A stretch of 39,018 nucleotides of DNA from Virgibacillus aidingensis (GTDB lineage Bacteria; Bacillota; Bacilli; Bacillales; Amphibacillaceae): contig NZ_WIXN01000021.1 in assembly GCF_010994035.1 (NCBI RefSeq), positions 38,584 through 77,601 on the forward strand. The letters run 5' to 3'. Under the pieces are notes generated by a model. That model had not been told where the DNA came from. It searched no databases and saw only the letters and a list, made by a program, of their open reading frames with translations. Positions 1 through 8,932 of this stretch are shown in pieces. The translations under genes were made by a program, and so were the position numbers. The number at the start of each line of letters is the position of its first letter. Position 1 is the first letter of the stretch.

Positions 1-252
1 CTAATTTTTGCATTAAAAACGCAGTTGAGCACCTTGTCACGGGCTGTTTATTAGACTTTGTTTATCAATTACGCCGTTCCCTTGAACCTTTTGACTCTTT
101 TTTGCCTCCATCAATTAAAAGGGGCGGTAACTTTATCATACGTGCATAAACTTCTAGCCGAGGAGATGCCGGCTTTCCCCCTTAACTATACGTCTTTTGG
201 CTTTAAAAGTGTTATAATACAATTAACTTAAAAAAAACAAAGGAGTAATCTT
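1..252. other. Intergenic start of window, no gene recognised
   Basis: No reading frame with a ribosome site is visible on either strand in this stretch. Its right end carries the promoter of the TetR-family gene. The left part may be the tail of something outside the window, but I cannot identify it. Confidence 0.4.
213..218 (+). promoter_or_regulatory. Putative -10 box of the TetR-family gene
   Basis: A perfect TATAAT lies 34 bases before the start codon of the TetR-family gene. The matching -35 region is poor, as expected for a promoter that may need help or be repressed. Confidence 0.4.
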
Positions 253-861
253 ATGCCTAAAATTATAGATCATAATGAAAGAAAAACACAAATTGTTGAA
301 GCAACATTTGATGTTATTTATCATTATGGTTTTGAAAAAACTACATTACGGGAAATTGCCAAAAAAGCCGGATTATCCTTAGGCGCTGTTCAGCATTTCT
401 TCCCAAAACAAAAAGATATATATACCTTCGCAATGGACGTCATTTTTCAAAGGTTTGAACAGAGAATGCAAAAGGTTGAACAGAAAGAAGAAGATGTTTT
501 CGAAAATGCCGTCAATATGGCAAAACAAATTGTTCAAGTTCAAACAGAAGTAGAAAGAATGGAAAATGATATATGGGTGAAATTCACCTTAATGGCAACA
601 ATGAACCCGGAATACCAGGAGCTTAAAGAAAATTACCGGAAAGTAAACCTTAATTTTGCAAAGAACATTATAAGCATGCTTTATCATAATGGATATCTTG
701 CAAGTTCCATCCATATCGAAGACAAGGCACTCTCGTTAATTATATTCATCACGGGCTTGACATTTGAATCCGTCATTTATACCCAATATTATAATGAGCA
801 GGTGGTTGAACAAAAGGTTAGAGAATATTTAACGGGGATCTGCAAAGTGCAGCATGCATAA
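253..861 (+). CDS. TetR/AcrR-family regulator, BetI-like
   Basis: A 202-residue DNA-binding repressor. Residues about 10-55 form the TetR helix-turn-helix (TTLREIAKKAGLSLGAVQHFF is the recognition region). The rest is a helical ligand-binding and dimer domain of the type seen in BetI relatives. The start is fixed by AAAGGAG seven bases upstream. It is convergent with the betaine aldehyde dehydrogenase gene, so control of the betaine genes is plausible, but the ligand cannot be read from sequence. TetR membership is certain; the BetI-like role is inference from shape and neighbourhood. Confidence 0.85.
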   Translation: MPKIIDHNERKTQIVEATFDVIYHYGFEKTTLREIAKKAGLSLGAVQHFFPKQKDIYTFAMDVIFQRFEQRMQKVEQKEEDVFENAVNMAKQIVQVQTEVERMENDIWVKFTLMATMNPEYQELKENYRKVNLNFAKNIISMLYHNGYLASSIHIEDKALSLIIFITGLTFESVIYTQYYNEQVVEQKVREYLTGICKVQHA

Positions 862-866
862 GTAAA

Positions 867-895
867 AAGCTCTACAGCAATTGGCTGCAGAGCTT
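867..895. terminator. Hairpin after the TetR-family gene
   Basis: AAGCTCT-A-CAGC pairs with GCTG-C-AGAGCTT around a five-base loop, with one A/C mismatch. There is no T-run on the plus side, so termination strength is uncertain. On the minus strand it is followed by TTTTTAC, so it may serve transcripts from the betaine genes as well. Confidence 0.45.
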
Positions 896-1237
896 AAGGA
901 CTAACTCTCATTAATTCCATTATAAAGGCTCATCCACCTTACCATTAGCAAAACATACATAAACAATTTAAATTACATACGAAAATCCCAAACCTTAAAG
1001 AGAAAAAACAAATGTAAAGTTCCAAGGCGGAACCTCACATCCAACAATTCGCCGTAATATAAAGCAAACACAAAACTTACTTAAAAAACATCCACCTTCC
1101 CCACCGAACCCCTTCATAAAGAACGGAATCCGATGAAGACCGCAACACGCCCGGCCGCCATGGATAAGCTGCAGCTGCAGTCATGTTGCTTCTAAGGCAG
1201 ATGTATTAAACATCCTGAAGTTCACGTATATTGCTTC
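896..1237. other. Gene-free stretch of about 340 bases
   Basis: Lies between two convergent genes. I see no ribosome site with a usable frame, no clear hairpin with a T-run and no repeat shared with the rest of the window. Confidence 0.5.
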
Positions 1238-2713
1238 CTACTTAAACCAATTCAATGGCTTAGGCTTTAAATTACGGAAAATATGCTTGATTTCCTGATA
1301 TTCTTCCAGCCCTGTCTTCCCGAGCTCCCGGCCAATACCGGATTGCTTGTAGCCGCCCCATGGTGCCTGCGGGAAGTAAAGGTTCACATCATTGATCCAA
1401 ACCGTGCCCATGCGCATTTTGGCTACGAACCGCTCTGCTTTTGCAATATCATTTGTAAAGACTCCGCCGGAAAGTCCGTAAATGGAGTCATTAGCCAGCT
1501 GGACAGCCTCTTCCTCTGTCGTGAACTTTTCTACGGTGATGACCGGGCCGAAACCTTCATCCTGCACCACACGCATATCTGTCGTGCAATCTGTTAACAC
1601 GGTCGGCAGGTAGAAAAATCCGTTCTGCAATTCAGGATTATCAGGAATCCCGCCGCCTGCCGCAACTGTTGCACCTTCCCGCTTCCCTTTTTCAACATAA
1701 TCGATCACTTTATTTAAATGCTCTTTCGAAATAAGAGGCCCCATTTGCGTTGACTCCTCGAAACCACTGCCAAGCCTGATCTTCTTAACGCGTTTGACCA
1801 ATGCATCAACAAATTTATCATGAATGCGTTCTTCCACAATCAATCGTGTGCCTGCTGAACAGACTTGCCCGGCATGGAAAAAGACGGCATTCATCGCCTG
1901 GTCAACTGCTGTATCGAAATCAGCATCAGCAAAGATCACATTAGGGTTTTTTCCGCCCAGCTCAAGTGCCAGTTTCTTCACATTTGAGCTTGCAGCCTGC
2001 ATAATTTTCTTTCCTGTTTCAAGTCCGCCGGTGAATGAAACCAGATCTACATCCTCGTTCGAAGCCAGTTCTTCTCCAACGGATTTACCAGGACCAAGCA
2101 CTAAATTGACTACACCCTTTGGAACGCCAGCTTCTTCCATTAATTCGAATACTTTAATCGATGTCAGAGGTGTAATTTCACTTGGCTTCATAACAAGTGT
2201 ATTGCCTGCCGCCAACGCAGGCGCCAATTTCCATGATGCCTGCAATAAAGGATAATTCCATGGTGTGATTTGCGAACATACACCAATAGGCTCCCGTACA
2301 ATTTTACTGGTTGAATTCGGGATCGGTGAGTTGATCATCTCCCCATCCGCTTCTTTATCAGCTAGTTCCGCGTAATACCGGAAAACAGCAGCGATATCAT
2401 CCATATCAATAAGGCTTTCCGCTACCGTTTTACCCGTATCCAGGGATTCGAGATCAGCCAGTTCTTCCCGGTCACGTTCGATCAAGTCAGCAATCTCATG
2501 AACTACTTTGCCGCGTTCTGTGGCTGGAATGGCGGCCCAATCATTCTCGTTAAAAGCTTTTCGGGCTGCAGCAATCGCATGTTTGGCATCATCTATGCTA
2601 CCTTCTGAAACGGTTGCGATGATTTCCCGGTTGTAGGGATTGATAATATCACGTACGCTGCCGGAACTCGACTCTACCCATTCACCATTGATAAACATCT
2701 TTTTTGCTTCCAA
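1238..2713 (-). CDS. betB: Betaine aldehyde dehydrogenase
   Basis: NAD(P)-dependent aldehyde dehydrogenase of about 491 residues, the usual length for BetB/GbsA, converting glycine betaine aldehyde to the osmoprotectant glycine betaine in the cytoplasm. Visible motifs: the cofactor-binding stretch TPWNYPL, FTGGLETGKKIM, the general-base glutamate in LELGGKNPN and the catalytic cysteine in GQVCSAGTR. A GTG at 2722 overlaps the ribosome site AAGGAG; the TTG at 2713 sits eight bases after it and is the better start. The gene lies about 120 bases downstream of the betaine-type binding lipoprotein on the same strand, so uptake and synthesis of compatible solutes are grouped. No choline dehydrogenase gene is present in the window. 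Other ALDH substrates cannot be excluded. Confidence 0.85.
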   Translation of the reverse strand: MEAKKMFINGEWVESSSGSVRDIINPYNREIIATVSEGSIDDAKHAIAAARKAFNENDWAAIPATERGKVVHEIADLIERDREELADLESLDTGKTVAESLIDMDDIAAVFRYYAELADKEADGEMINSPIPNSTSKIVREPIGVCSQITPWNYPLLQASWKLAPALAAGNTLVMKPSEITPLTSIKVFELMEEAGVPKGVVNLVLGPGKSVGEELASNEDVDLVSFTGGLETGKKIMQAASSNVKKLALELGGKNPNVIFADADFDTAVDQAMNAVFFHAGQVCSAGTRLIVEERIHDKFVDALVKRVKKIRLGSGFEESTQMGPLISKEHLNKVIDYVEKGKREGATVAAGGGIPDNPELQNGFFYLPTVLTDCTTDMRVVQDEGFGPVITVEKFTTEEEAVQLANDSIYGLSGGVFTNDIAKAERFVAKMRMGTVWINDVNLYFPQAPWGGYKQSGIGRELGKTGLEEYQEIKHIFRNLKPKPLNWFK

Positions 2714-2829
2714 CGAATTCACTCCTTTTTCCTTGTACTGGGTTGATAGGCAAGCAGCCCACTTAAACCTTCAAATTGTTTTTATACGAAAGATTTGAAT
2801 AGGTGATTTTTGCTATCATCCATCTTATC

Positions 2830-3699
2830 TTAGTTATTGTTTAGCCACTCAGGGTTATTGTCCAGCCACTGTTGAGCTATTTCTTCGGCATCCTCGCCAT
2901 TATCGACTTTAGTGATCATTTCTTCCATATCAGCAATGCTTACTGTCCAATCTTCCAAAAGTTCATAGGCTTCAGGCGCTTTTTCTTTTACATCCTTATT
3001 CACAACAGGGTGAACTGAACTTCCATTAAAAAATTCAGGATGCTCTTCATTCGTCAGTATTTTTAAGTCCATATCGTTAAACATGGAGTGGGGTTCCCAG
3101 CCATATAATAAAATCGGCTCATTATCATCTGTACCTGCCTTAGCGGCAGCAAGCATAGCCCCCTCAGAAGAACTTATTAATTCAACATCAAGCTCATATG
3201 CATCTATAAGCTCCTGTAATTCATCCATCGCGGGGTCGCCATCTTCAATGGCGATTAGCTCATTGTTAACAATTTCTTCTTTACCAATTAAATCTGCAAC
3301 ATCGTTGATATCTTCCATATATTCCGGAACAACCATTCCTGCATTTGCATCTTCATAAATCGGTGCTAATTGCTCGATGGTATCCGAATATTCCTCCAGG
3401 TATTGTGTCTGTTGTGGATACCATGAGTCCATATAAATATCAATTTCTCCATTTGCCAGTCCGGCATAAATAACTCCTATATCTGCTTCTTCTACTTCAA
3501 TGCTATAGCCCATATCTTCCAATATATCAATGACAATTTCTGTGGGCGGGATCGTGCTTGTCCAAGTTGTCAAGCCCATGACCAATTCCTGATTCTCTTC
3601 ATTTTCTGCTTCATTTCCCTCTTCTTCCTCGGCTGCACCGCACCCGTACAAACCTATTGATAATAATAGGACTGTTATCATTACAAGTACTTTCTTCAT
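2830..3699 (-). CDS. Glycine betaine/proline-type ABC transporter binding lipoprotein (OpuAC family)
   Basis: A secreted, lipid-anchored solute-binding protein of about 289 residues. It has a lysine-rich start, a hydrophobic stretch and the lipobox LYGC, then an acidic linker (AAEEEEGNEAENEENQE) and an OpuAC/ProX-like binding domain (VMGLTTWTSTIPPTEIVIDIL; YMDSWYPQQTQYL; LLYGWEPHSMF). Aromatic residues suit cation-pi binding of a quaternary amine. The start at 3699 follows AAAGGA; TTG at 3720 would precede that site. No permease or ATPase gene is next to it, so it either serves a transporter elsewhere or is an orphan binding protein. Strong acidity of the exported domain fits a salt-tolerant host. 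Confidence 0.85.
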   Translation of the reverse strand: MKKVLVMITVLLLSIGLYGCGAAEEEEGNEAENEENQELVMGLTTWTSTIPPTEIVIDILEDMGYSIEVEEADIGVIYAGLANGEIDIYMDSWYPQQTQYLEEYSDTIEQLAPIYEDANAGMVVPEYMEDINDVADLIGKEEIVNNELIAIEDGDPAMDELQELIDAYELDVELISSSEGAMLAAAKAGTDDNEPILLYGWEPHSMFNDMDLKILTNEEHPEFFNGSSVHPVVNKDVKEKAPEAYELLEDWTVSIADMEEMITKVDNGEDAEEIAQQWLDNNPEWLNNN

Positions 3700-3864
3700 T
3701 ACAAAAACCATTCCTTTCAATTATTGCCGTAAATTATATTTCAAACTTATCAGGTCTATAAAATAATGACAGTCATTTCGGATTTATTCTTTCACCATTA
3801 CACCCTTAAGTTACTTTGTTTCTAATTTAATACCCCATGACTATAAAGCACTCTGTACACATCA

Positions 3865-4611
3865 TTATTTATCCTTCCAATAATCGTCTCCTGCTTCGTC
3901 AAGCCATTGGATTATATAATCATTACCTATCCGTGATACACCCAATTCTTTAATGTAATAAATACATTCATCCAGATTTTTGGGATTCCCGGAAGCTTTT
4001 ATTTTAATTCTGTCACCCACAATCTCACGCATTGCTTTGACATTGTCAACTCCTGTGTTATCGTAGGGCTCTACCATTTCATCCGTGTACCCCGCTTCTC
4101 CAGTGCCGTCATATCCCACAGCAAATCCCGTGGCATTTTTTACATAATCGGCTCCTGAATCAATTACCAGCTCACATGCTTTGACTAACTCCTCTCTTTT
4201 TTTAAGATGAGGGGTCTCAATAATCACTTTAACAACACAGTCACTTCTTTTATTTTTTGCTGCTGCGACAATTTGTTTCAGTTCATTTAACACGTAGTCA
4301 TAGTCACCGTCTTTAAAGCGGGCTATATTCATAACGACATCCAGTTCATTCGCACCATCATCAATCGACGCTATAGCATCAGCAATTTTGGCCTCAGTTG
4401 TTTCAAAACCCACAGGAAATCCGACTACACCGCTGATGTTCGCTTTGTCCCCTATAATATTTTTTGCTGCTGCAACGTCCGTCGAGTAACAGCATAAACC
4501 GGCAAATCCGTATTTAATCACTTCGCGGCTTCGTTTTTCTATTGATTCCTTACTTCTGTTCTGCCATAAAATAGAATGATCTATTGTTTTGCAAAACTCC
4601 GCTTTATTCAT
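3865..4611 (-). CDS. deoC: Deoxyribose-phosphate aldolase (DERA)
   Basis: TIM-barrel class I aldolase of about 248 residues that splits 2-deoxyribose-5-phosphate into glyceraldehyde-3-phosphate and acetaldehyde in deoxynucleoside breakdown. Family motifs: IDHSILW near the start, GFPVGFETTEAK, the aspartate in NELDVVMNI, the Schiff-base lysine in YVKNATGF and the second lysine in IKIKASGNP. Most members read KASGGI at the last motif, so GNPKN marks a divergent member, and the C-terminus is somewhat longer than usual. The ATG at 4611 follows AAGGAT; a TTG six bases upstream is less likely. No other deo genes are adjacent. Confidence 0.85.
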   Translation of the reverse strand: MNKAEFCKTIDHSILWQNRSKESIEKRSREVIKYGFAGLCCYSTDVAAAKNIIGDKANISGVVGFPVGFETTEAKIADAIASIDDGANELDVVMNIARFKDGDYDYVLNELKQIVAAAKNKRSDCVVKVIIETPHLKKREELVKACELVIDSGADYVKNATGFAVGYDGTGEAGYTDEMVEPYDNTGVDNVKAMREIVGDRIKIKASGNPKNLDECIYYIKELGVSRIGNDYIIQWLDEAGDDYWKDK

Positions 4612-4851
4612 ATTCAATCATCCTTTTTGTACTTTTCTTGGCTGCCAAGATTCTGATCCAATACATTTAAATGTTTGTGTAAGGATAATATCAATATCCC
4701 TGACCAGCAATTATTATAATACACTTGACTTATAAAAACAAGGAAGCACATTTTATTTTTGAATAGATCAAGTTAAATAAGCACAAACAATACGATTAGC
4801 GCATATAATCCCTTTCAATTTAACAATGAAATTTAGGTGAAAATATAAAAA

Positions 4852-4875
4852 GAACTCTACATCCGCCTAGAGTTC
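4852..4875. terminator. Perfect 8-bp hairpin, terminator-like
   Basis: GAACTCTA pairs perfectly with TAGAGTTC around an eight-base loop. On the minus strand it is followed by TTTTTATATT, so it would end leftward transcription ahead of the aldolase gene. It sits between the divergent aldolase and RsiV-like genes. Confidence 0.45.
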
Positions 4876-4962
4876 AATAAACGATATACAATATATGCGG
4901 CATTTGCTTTTTTCACATCCTTCAAACCTTCACATAAAATAAAGTTAAAAAGGATGAGAAAA

Positions 4963-5583
4963 ATGCCTATATCCCTGCCTGCGGAAATACAAACACTCGT
5001 GATTGGAAATGATTCAAATCAAACCGTTTATTATCCGCATGTTTCCCTGAAAGATAACCACAACCTGCAGCATACGATTAATCGGGACATCATCCAGAAA
5101 ACACAGCAATTAATTGATCAGCAAGCCGCAGATGCACCGTCATCACTTGTAGAAATGCTGGGGTATTATGAAATTAAAAACAATCAGCGGGACGTACTGA
5201 GCTTTACATTTTCCAACTATGCATATCATTATCAGGCTGCCCATGGCATGACCTATATCAATTCCTTAACCTATGACCTGCAGGAACAAAAATCCTGTAC
5301 ATTGGAGGATTTATTTAACCCGAACAGCAATTATACAGAAAGACTCTCACAATTAATCCGCGAACAAATAAAGCAACGGGACATCCCGGTAATAAATGAA
5401 TTCACGGAAATCGCTCCCAATCAAGATTACTACGTTGCAGACAAAACCCTTGTCATTTATTTTCAGCTATATGAACTGGCCCCGTATGCCTTTGGTTTCC
5501 CAATGTTTCCTATTTCCGTTTATGCCATTCAGGATATCATTGATGAAGAAGGCCCACTTGGCAGACTGGCGGAGAATAATTAA
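4963..5583 (+). CDS. RsiV-like (DUF3298-type) domain protein
   Basis: About 206 residues. The body fits the extracytoplasmic domain seen in the anti-sigma factor RsiV and related proteins: a strand-helix pattern with YYEIKNNQRDVLSFTFSNYAYHYQAAHGMTY, the HGMTYINSLTYDL stretch, LEDLFNPNSNY and a C-terminal Y(V/T)ADKTLVIYFQLYELAPYAFG strand pair. Here there is no signal peptide or membrane segment, unlike RsiV itself, so a free cytoplasmic form is implied. The ATG at 4963 lies eight bases after AAAAAGGA; the in-frame ATG nine bases upstream overlaps that site. Function unknown. Confidence 0.7.
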   Translation: MPISLPAEIQTLVIGNDSNQTVYYPHVSLKDNHNLQHTINRDIIQKTQQLIDQQAADAPSSLVEMLGYYEIKNNQRDVLSFTFSNYAYHYQAAHGMTYINSLTYDLQEQKSCTLEDLFNPNSNYTERLSQLIREQIKQRDIPVINEFTEIAPNQDYYVADKTLVIYFQLYELAPYAFGFPMFPISVYAIQDIIDEEGPLGRLAENN

Positions 5584-5689
5584 GGCAAAGCAAGATCCTG
5601 CCTGACTTCCCTTTCAATTGTGCTTAAACAGATTTAACAGTGTGTAATCACTTGGAATCCAGGTTGTTAAGTAATTCCCTGAAACGAAA

Positions 5690-5993
5690 GGGGCTGGGAC
5701 AAAACAATTTTAGTAAACAGAAATCCGAACATCCTTATATTCTGTGCTTAAAACCCGCTCCGGAAATATACTTCGCTTTCACCATTGGCACAAGTGCGAC
5801 ATCCGTTCAAACTCCCTTTGGTCGTTTTCTCGGTGTCTTCTTTGCCGCGGGCGGCTGATAAGCCTCCTCGTGCTGACTCGTCTTTAGGGGTCTTACCGAT
5901 GCCTTTGCTCCCGCTGGAGTCTACGTATATTTCCGGAGCTAATATGGTAGATTATGTCTTTTCAATGCTTACCCAGAGTTCTGTCCCAGCCTC
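5690..5993. repeat. Dispersed palindromic repeat, copy 1 (with internal insertion)
   Basis: Begins GGGGCTGGGACAAAA and ends CTGTCCCAGCCTC, giving inverted ends (GCTGGGACA / TGTCCCAGC), with a second inner inverted pair CTCCGGAAATATAC / GTATATTTCCGGAG. The same element recurs at 20296-20533 and 23993-24230. This copy carries about 65 extra bases after CTTCGCTTTC that the other copies lack. Open frames across it have no ribosome site and are not genes. Confidence 0.8.
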
Positions 5994-6130
5994 GTCATTT
6001 CTTATGGGAAGAGGGATGTATTCAGGTCATATTGACACTAATCCTAAAAGCTCTAAGGCAATGTTAATTTAGGATAGTAATCAAAGTAAGTTATTTGTAG
6101 AAGAGGATGCTCCGATAACAGCATTTTACA

Positions 6131-6538
6131 CTAATCCAGCTGGATGATGTAAGAAGTTATCTCCTTTATGATATTTTTCCCTGCACTGACAAAGTTGAAT
6201 ACGTTACAAAAAGCGTAAACCTTGTTGTTTTCAAACTTAAAGGTACCGTTGGCAGAGGCCGTTTTGCCATGTGTAATAATGTTATGGATATTCAATTCCA
6301 TGACAGATGAACTCATGCTTTTTTCCAGTACTTCAATAGCTTGTTCCCGGCCCTGAACTGTAATGTCATTGACGATATCCCACCTGATATCTTCCTTTGT
6401 ATATTCATTTATGAAGGGAATATCTTTGACGGCCAAAGCAATGAGAAGATCTTTTAAAACTTTTTTCTTCGGGGCATTTCCACAATCCGACGGGCTGATT
6501 ACTTTTATGCCTTTTTCTTCACCGTATACTTTCTTCAA
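6131..6538 (-). CDS. NTF2/SnoaL-like small protein
   Basis: 135 residues with the alpha+beta cone pattern of the NTF2/SnoaL superfamily: an N-terminal helix (KDLLIALAVKDIPFINEYTKEDIRWDI), the GREQAIEVLEK helix, then strands (MELNIHNIITHGKTASANGTFKF; KVYAFCNVFNFVSAGKNIIKEITSYIIQLD). Such proteins are small enzymes or binding proteins; the substrate cannot be told. The start appears to be TTG at 6538 after AAAAAAGGGG. It stands alone on the minus strand left of the Nramp gene. Confidence 0.6.
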   Translation of the reverse strand: MKKVYGEEKGIKVISPSDCGNAPKKKVLKDLLIALAVKDIPFINEYTKEDIRWDIVNDITVQGREQAIEVLEKSMSSSVMELNIHNIITHGKTASANGTFKFENNKVYAFCNVFNFVSAGKNIIKEITSYIIQLD

Positions 6539-6707
6539 CTATTCCAACCCCTTTTTTGTTAATAACATTCTCTCTTCAACAAACCTCTTCAGCGCGCGGC
6601 ACCTTCATACATATTATGTTACAGGCAGGAGACCAGGCAATTGTTTGGTGAAAAAAGTATTACACGAGCTTTCACTGGTTGGTACTTACGCTTTACAAGG
6701 AAACTGC

Positions 6708-7949
6708 TCAAAAAGAACTAATTGCTGTTATCAGACTGTACAGGCCCAGTGCAAAGCACACAATAACAATCAGGGAACCCGCCACATTCATTTTTACTGA
6801 ATTGACGTATTCTCCGAGCAGTTTTTTGTTATTCATAATCAACATAAGGATAAAGGCAATCCCCGGTAAAAGAAGGCCGTTTAATGCCTGTGCAAACAGC
6901 AGCACTTCCAGTGGTTCAAAATTTAAAGTAAAAGATAATATCCCGATGATTATGACGGCACTGAACACCAACTTAAAGCGCCAGTTCGCCATGCCGTTTT
7001 CCCATTTCAACACACTGCTTGTCGTAATAGCAGCCCCAAGTGCGGAGGCTGTCATGGAAGAAAAACCGGCGGAAAAAATACCGATTGCCAGGAAATTTTC
7101 CGCCCAGCTTCCCAATAAAGGTTCCAGCTGCAGCGCAAGATCCGCCACTGTCTCCACTTCAATGCCTCTCATTAATGTACCGGATGTAATAAGTATAGAT
7201 GCTGAAATCAACCCGCCCATTCCAATGGAAACGAATATATCCCGGCGCGACTCCTTTAAATCGGATGGCTGGCTCCATTTTTCCTGCACCGTTCCGGAAT
7301 GAATAAATAAGTTATAGGGCACCACCGTAGTCCCGATTAATGCAATAATCGTAATGATGGAACCTGCAGGCATTGAAGGTACGAAGGCACCGGTGAAAAC
7401 CCCTGCAAGATCAGGTCTTGCCATAACCATTGTAGTAATGAACACAATGCTCATTACAATCACAAGGACAATCATCACTTTTTCAATTAATTTGTAACTG
7501 CCGCTCAAACCCAGCAGCAGTACAACAACACCGACAATAGGACCAATCACGTCGATGGACCACCCAGTAATGGTATTGATTCCGAGGGAAGTTCCGTTCA
7601 TATCTCCGCTCATATAAGCAGCACATCCAATAAAGATGGAAGCAATCACAAAGACCGACACCGTATTTTTCAGGACAGGGTGTGCAAATTGGTCACGGAC
7701 GGCTGCTCCCAGTCCCTTTCGGCCAATAATACCAAGCCTTGCCGTCATGATCTGCAGCACCATAGTGGTAATTACAGAAAATACAAGTGCCCATAAGAGT
7801 GCATACCCAAATGATGCGCCTGCTTCTGTTGCTGTCGTAATCGTTCCGGGACCCACAAAGGACGCTGAAATAATGGCCCCCGGTCCAATAGCCTTCAGTT
7901 TTTCAATGAATGAAGTTTCTTTTGCTCTATCTTGTGTTGAATTGGCCAA
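6708..7949 (-). CDS. Nramp-family transporter with altered metal-site motifs
   Basis: 413 residues with about eleven hydrophobic helices and the Nramp fold signature from the start (GPGAIISASFVGPGTITTATEAGASFGYALLWALVFS). Classical Mn/Fe Nramp transporters carry DPGN in helix 1 and MPH in helix 6. Here the first site reads GPGT and the second VPYNLFIHSG, so the aspartate, asparagine and methionine that bind the metal are all replaced. It therefore belongs to a divergent branch, and the transported ion is uncertain. Cytoplasmic membrane. Neighbour genes give no clear metal context. Confidence 0.8.
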   Translation of the reverse strand: MANSTQDRAKETSFIEKLKAIGPGAIISASFVGPGTITTATEAGASFGYALLWALVFSVITTMVLQIMTARLGIIGRKGLGAAVRDQFAHPVLKNTVSVFVIASIFIGCAAYMSGDMNGTSLGINTITGWSIDVIGPIVGVVVLLLGLSGSYKLIEKVMIVLVIVMSIVFITTMVMARPDLAGVFTGAFVPSMPAGSIITIIALIGTTVVPYNLFIHSGTVQEKWSQPSDLKESRRDIFVSIGMGGLISASILITSGTLMRGIEVETVADLALQLEPLLGSWAENFLAIGIFSAGFSSMTASALGAAITTSSVLKWENGMANWRFKLVFSAVIIIGILSFTLNFEPLEVLLFAQALNGLLLPGIAFILMLIMNNKKLLGEYVNSVKMNVAGSLIVIVCFALGLYSLITAISSF

Positions 7950-8109
7950 CTAAATACCTCCAGATCAATGTTCTTTGGTATATAACTAACATAATTGAAC
8001 ATTCCCCTGAGGATATTTTTTAAACAGTTGGCAATGGGGGATATTCCATAATACGGTTATCCATTCATGCTATTAGAAATCCGCTTCACACTCCGATAAC
8101 ACATTTCAT

Positions 8110-8592
8110 TTATATATTGCCGCCATGGAGCGCATGATGGAGCTTGCGAACTTCTTCCGCCAATTCGGGAACCGGACCGTCTACTGCAGTATCTCGAATT
8201 ACATCCTGGATGGGCAGATTTCTGACGCGCGCTGGGGGTACCCCCACTTCGCTGAGCCAATCTGCCAACTGTTCAGACGAACTTGCATAAACAATCCGTC
8301 CTAAACCGGCCCAGCCATGAGCCGCAGCACACATGGGACAATGTTCTCCCGAAGTATATACGGTTGCATTGCTTCTTGCTTCAGGCGGCATATTATTTGC
8401 CGCCCAGCGCGCTATCGCAAATTCCGGGTGCTGTGTATGATCCCCGCCTGCCACGTGATTATGATCTTCGAAAAGAACCTCGCCATCGGCCGAGACAAGT
8501 ACTGAACCAAAAGGCTCGTCTCCTTTTTTCAGCGCCATTTTTGCCAGTTCAACACAACGCCTCAGGTGCTTTATATCATTCTCATTCACCAT
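8110..8592 (-). CDS. Nucleoside/guanine deaminase-like zinc enzyme
   Basis: About 160 residues, cytidine-deaminase fold. The zinc site is visible: HPEFAI (H plus catalytic E; most relatives have HAE) and EHCPMCAAAHGW (two cysteines). The GDEPFGSVLV stretch and the C-terminal tail fit the nucleoside deaminase group that includes guanine deaminase, though free-base or related heterocycle substrates are possible. The start at 8592 is decided by AAAGGAGG eight bases upstream; an upstream in-frame ATG at 8688 would put this ribosome site inside the gene. It is transcribed alone, leftward. Confidence 0.8.
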   Translation of the reverse strand: MVNENDIKHLRRCVELAKMALKKGDEPFGSVLVSADGEVLFEDHNHVAGGDHTQHPEFAIARWAANNMPPEARSNATVYTSGEHCPMCAAAHGWAGLGRIVYASSSEQLADWLSEVGVPPARVRNLPIQDVIRDTAVDGPVPELAEEVRKLHHALHGGNI

Positions 8593-8823
8593 TTGTGAAT
8601 CCTCCTTTATATGATTAAGATGATCAATTAAGAAATCGGCTGACATATTCTTTGTCATTATTCCAGCCCTTTGTAATAAGAATACCATATGACATATTTA
8701 TATTTTGCCATGATATTACAGGTTCTCATAATGGAAGAATTACGTATACTTCAATTATATACATTTATTTAATTATGAATAATACATAAATTTGGCAAAT
8801 TTTTAAATAAAGGGGATAGAATG

Positions 8824-8832
8824 TGTTATAAT
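8824..8832 (+). promoter_or_regulatory. Extended -10 promoter of the NprR-like regulator
   Basis: TGTTATAAT is a perfect extended -10 element, 100 bases before the start codon of the TPR regulator. The leader of about 90 bases contains no clear gene. Confidence 0.5.
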
Positions 8833-8932
8833 CTTTTTAATGGGAATAAATTTAATTTTGTGCTAACACAGAAAGTCAGGATTTATTTACGTTACAGGCT
8901 TGTTTTTATGGCGGGAAAAAAGGGGGATCAAA

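Noticed and set aside
1283..2255. Two long plus-strand frames opposite betB
   Set aside because: Antisense shadows of a conserved dehydrogenase gene; no ribosome sites.
5640..6072. Overlapping plus-strand frames
   Set aside because: They run through the palindromic repeat, have no ribosome site and recur as nonsense in copy 2 of the repeat.
6363..7302. Plus-strand frames opposite the NTF2-like and Nramp genes
   Set aside because: Shadows of the minus-strand genes; composition mirrors membrane-helix codons.
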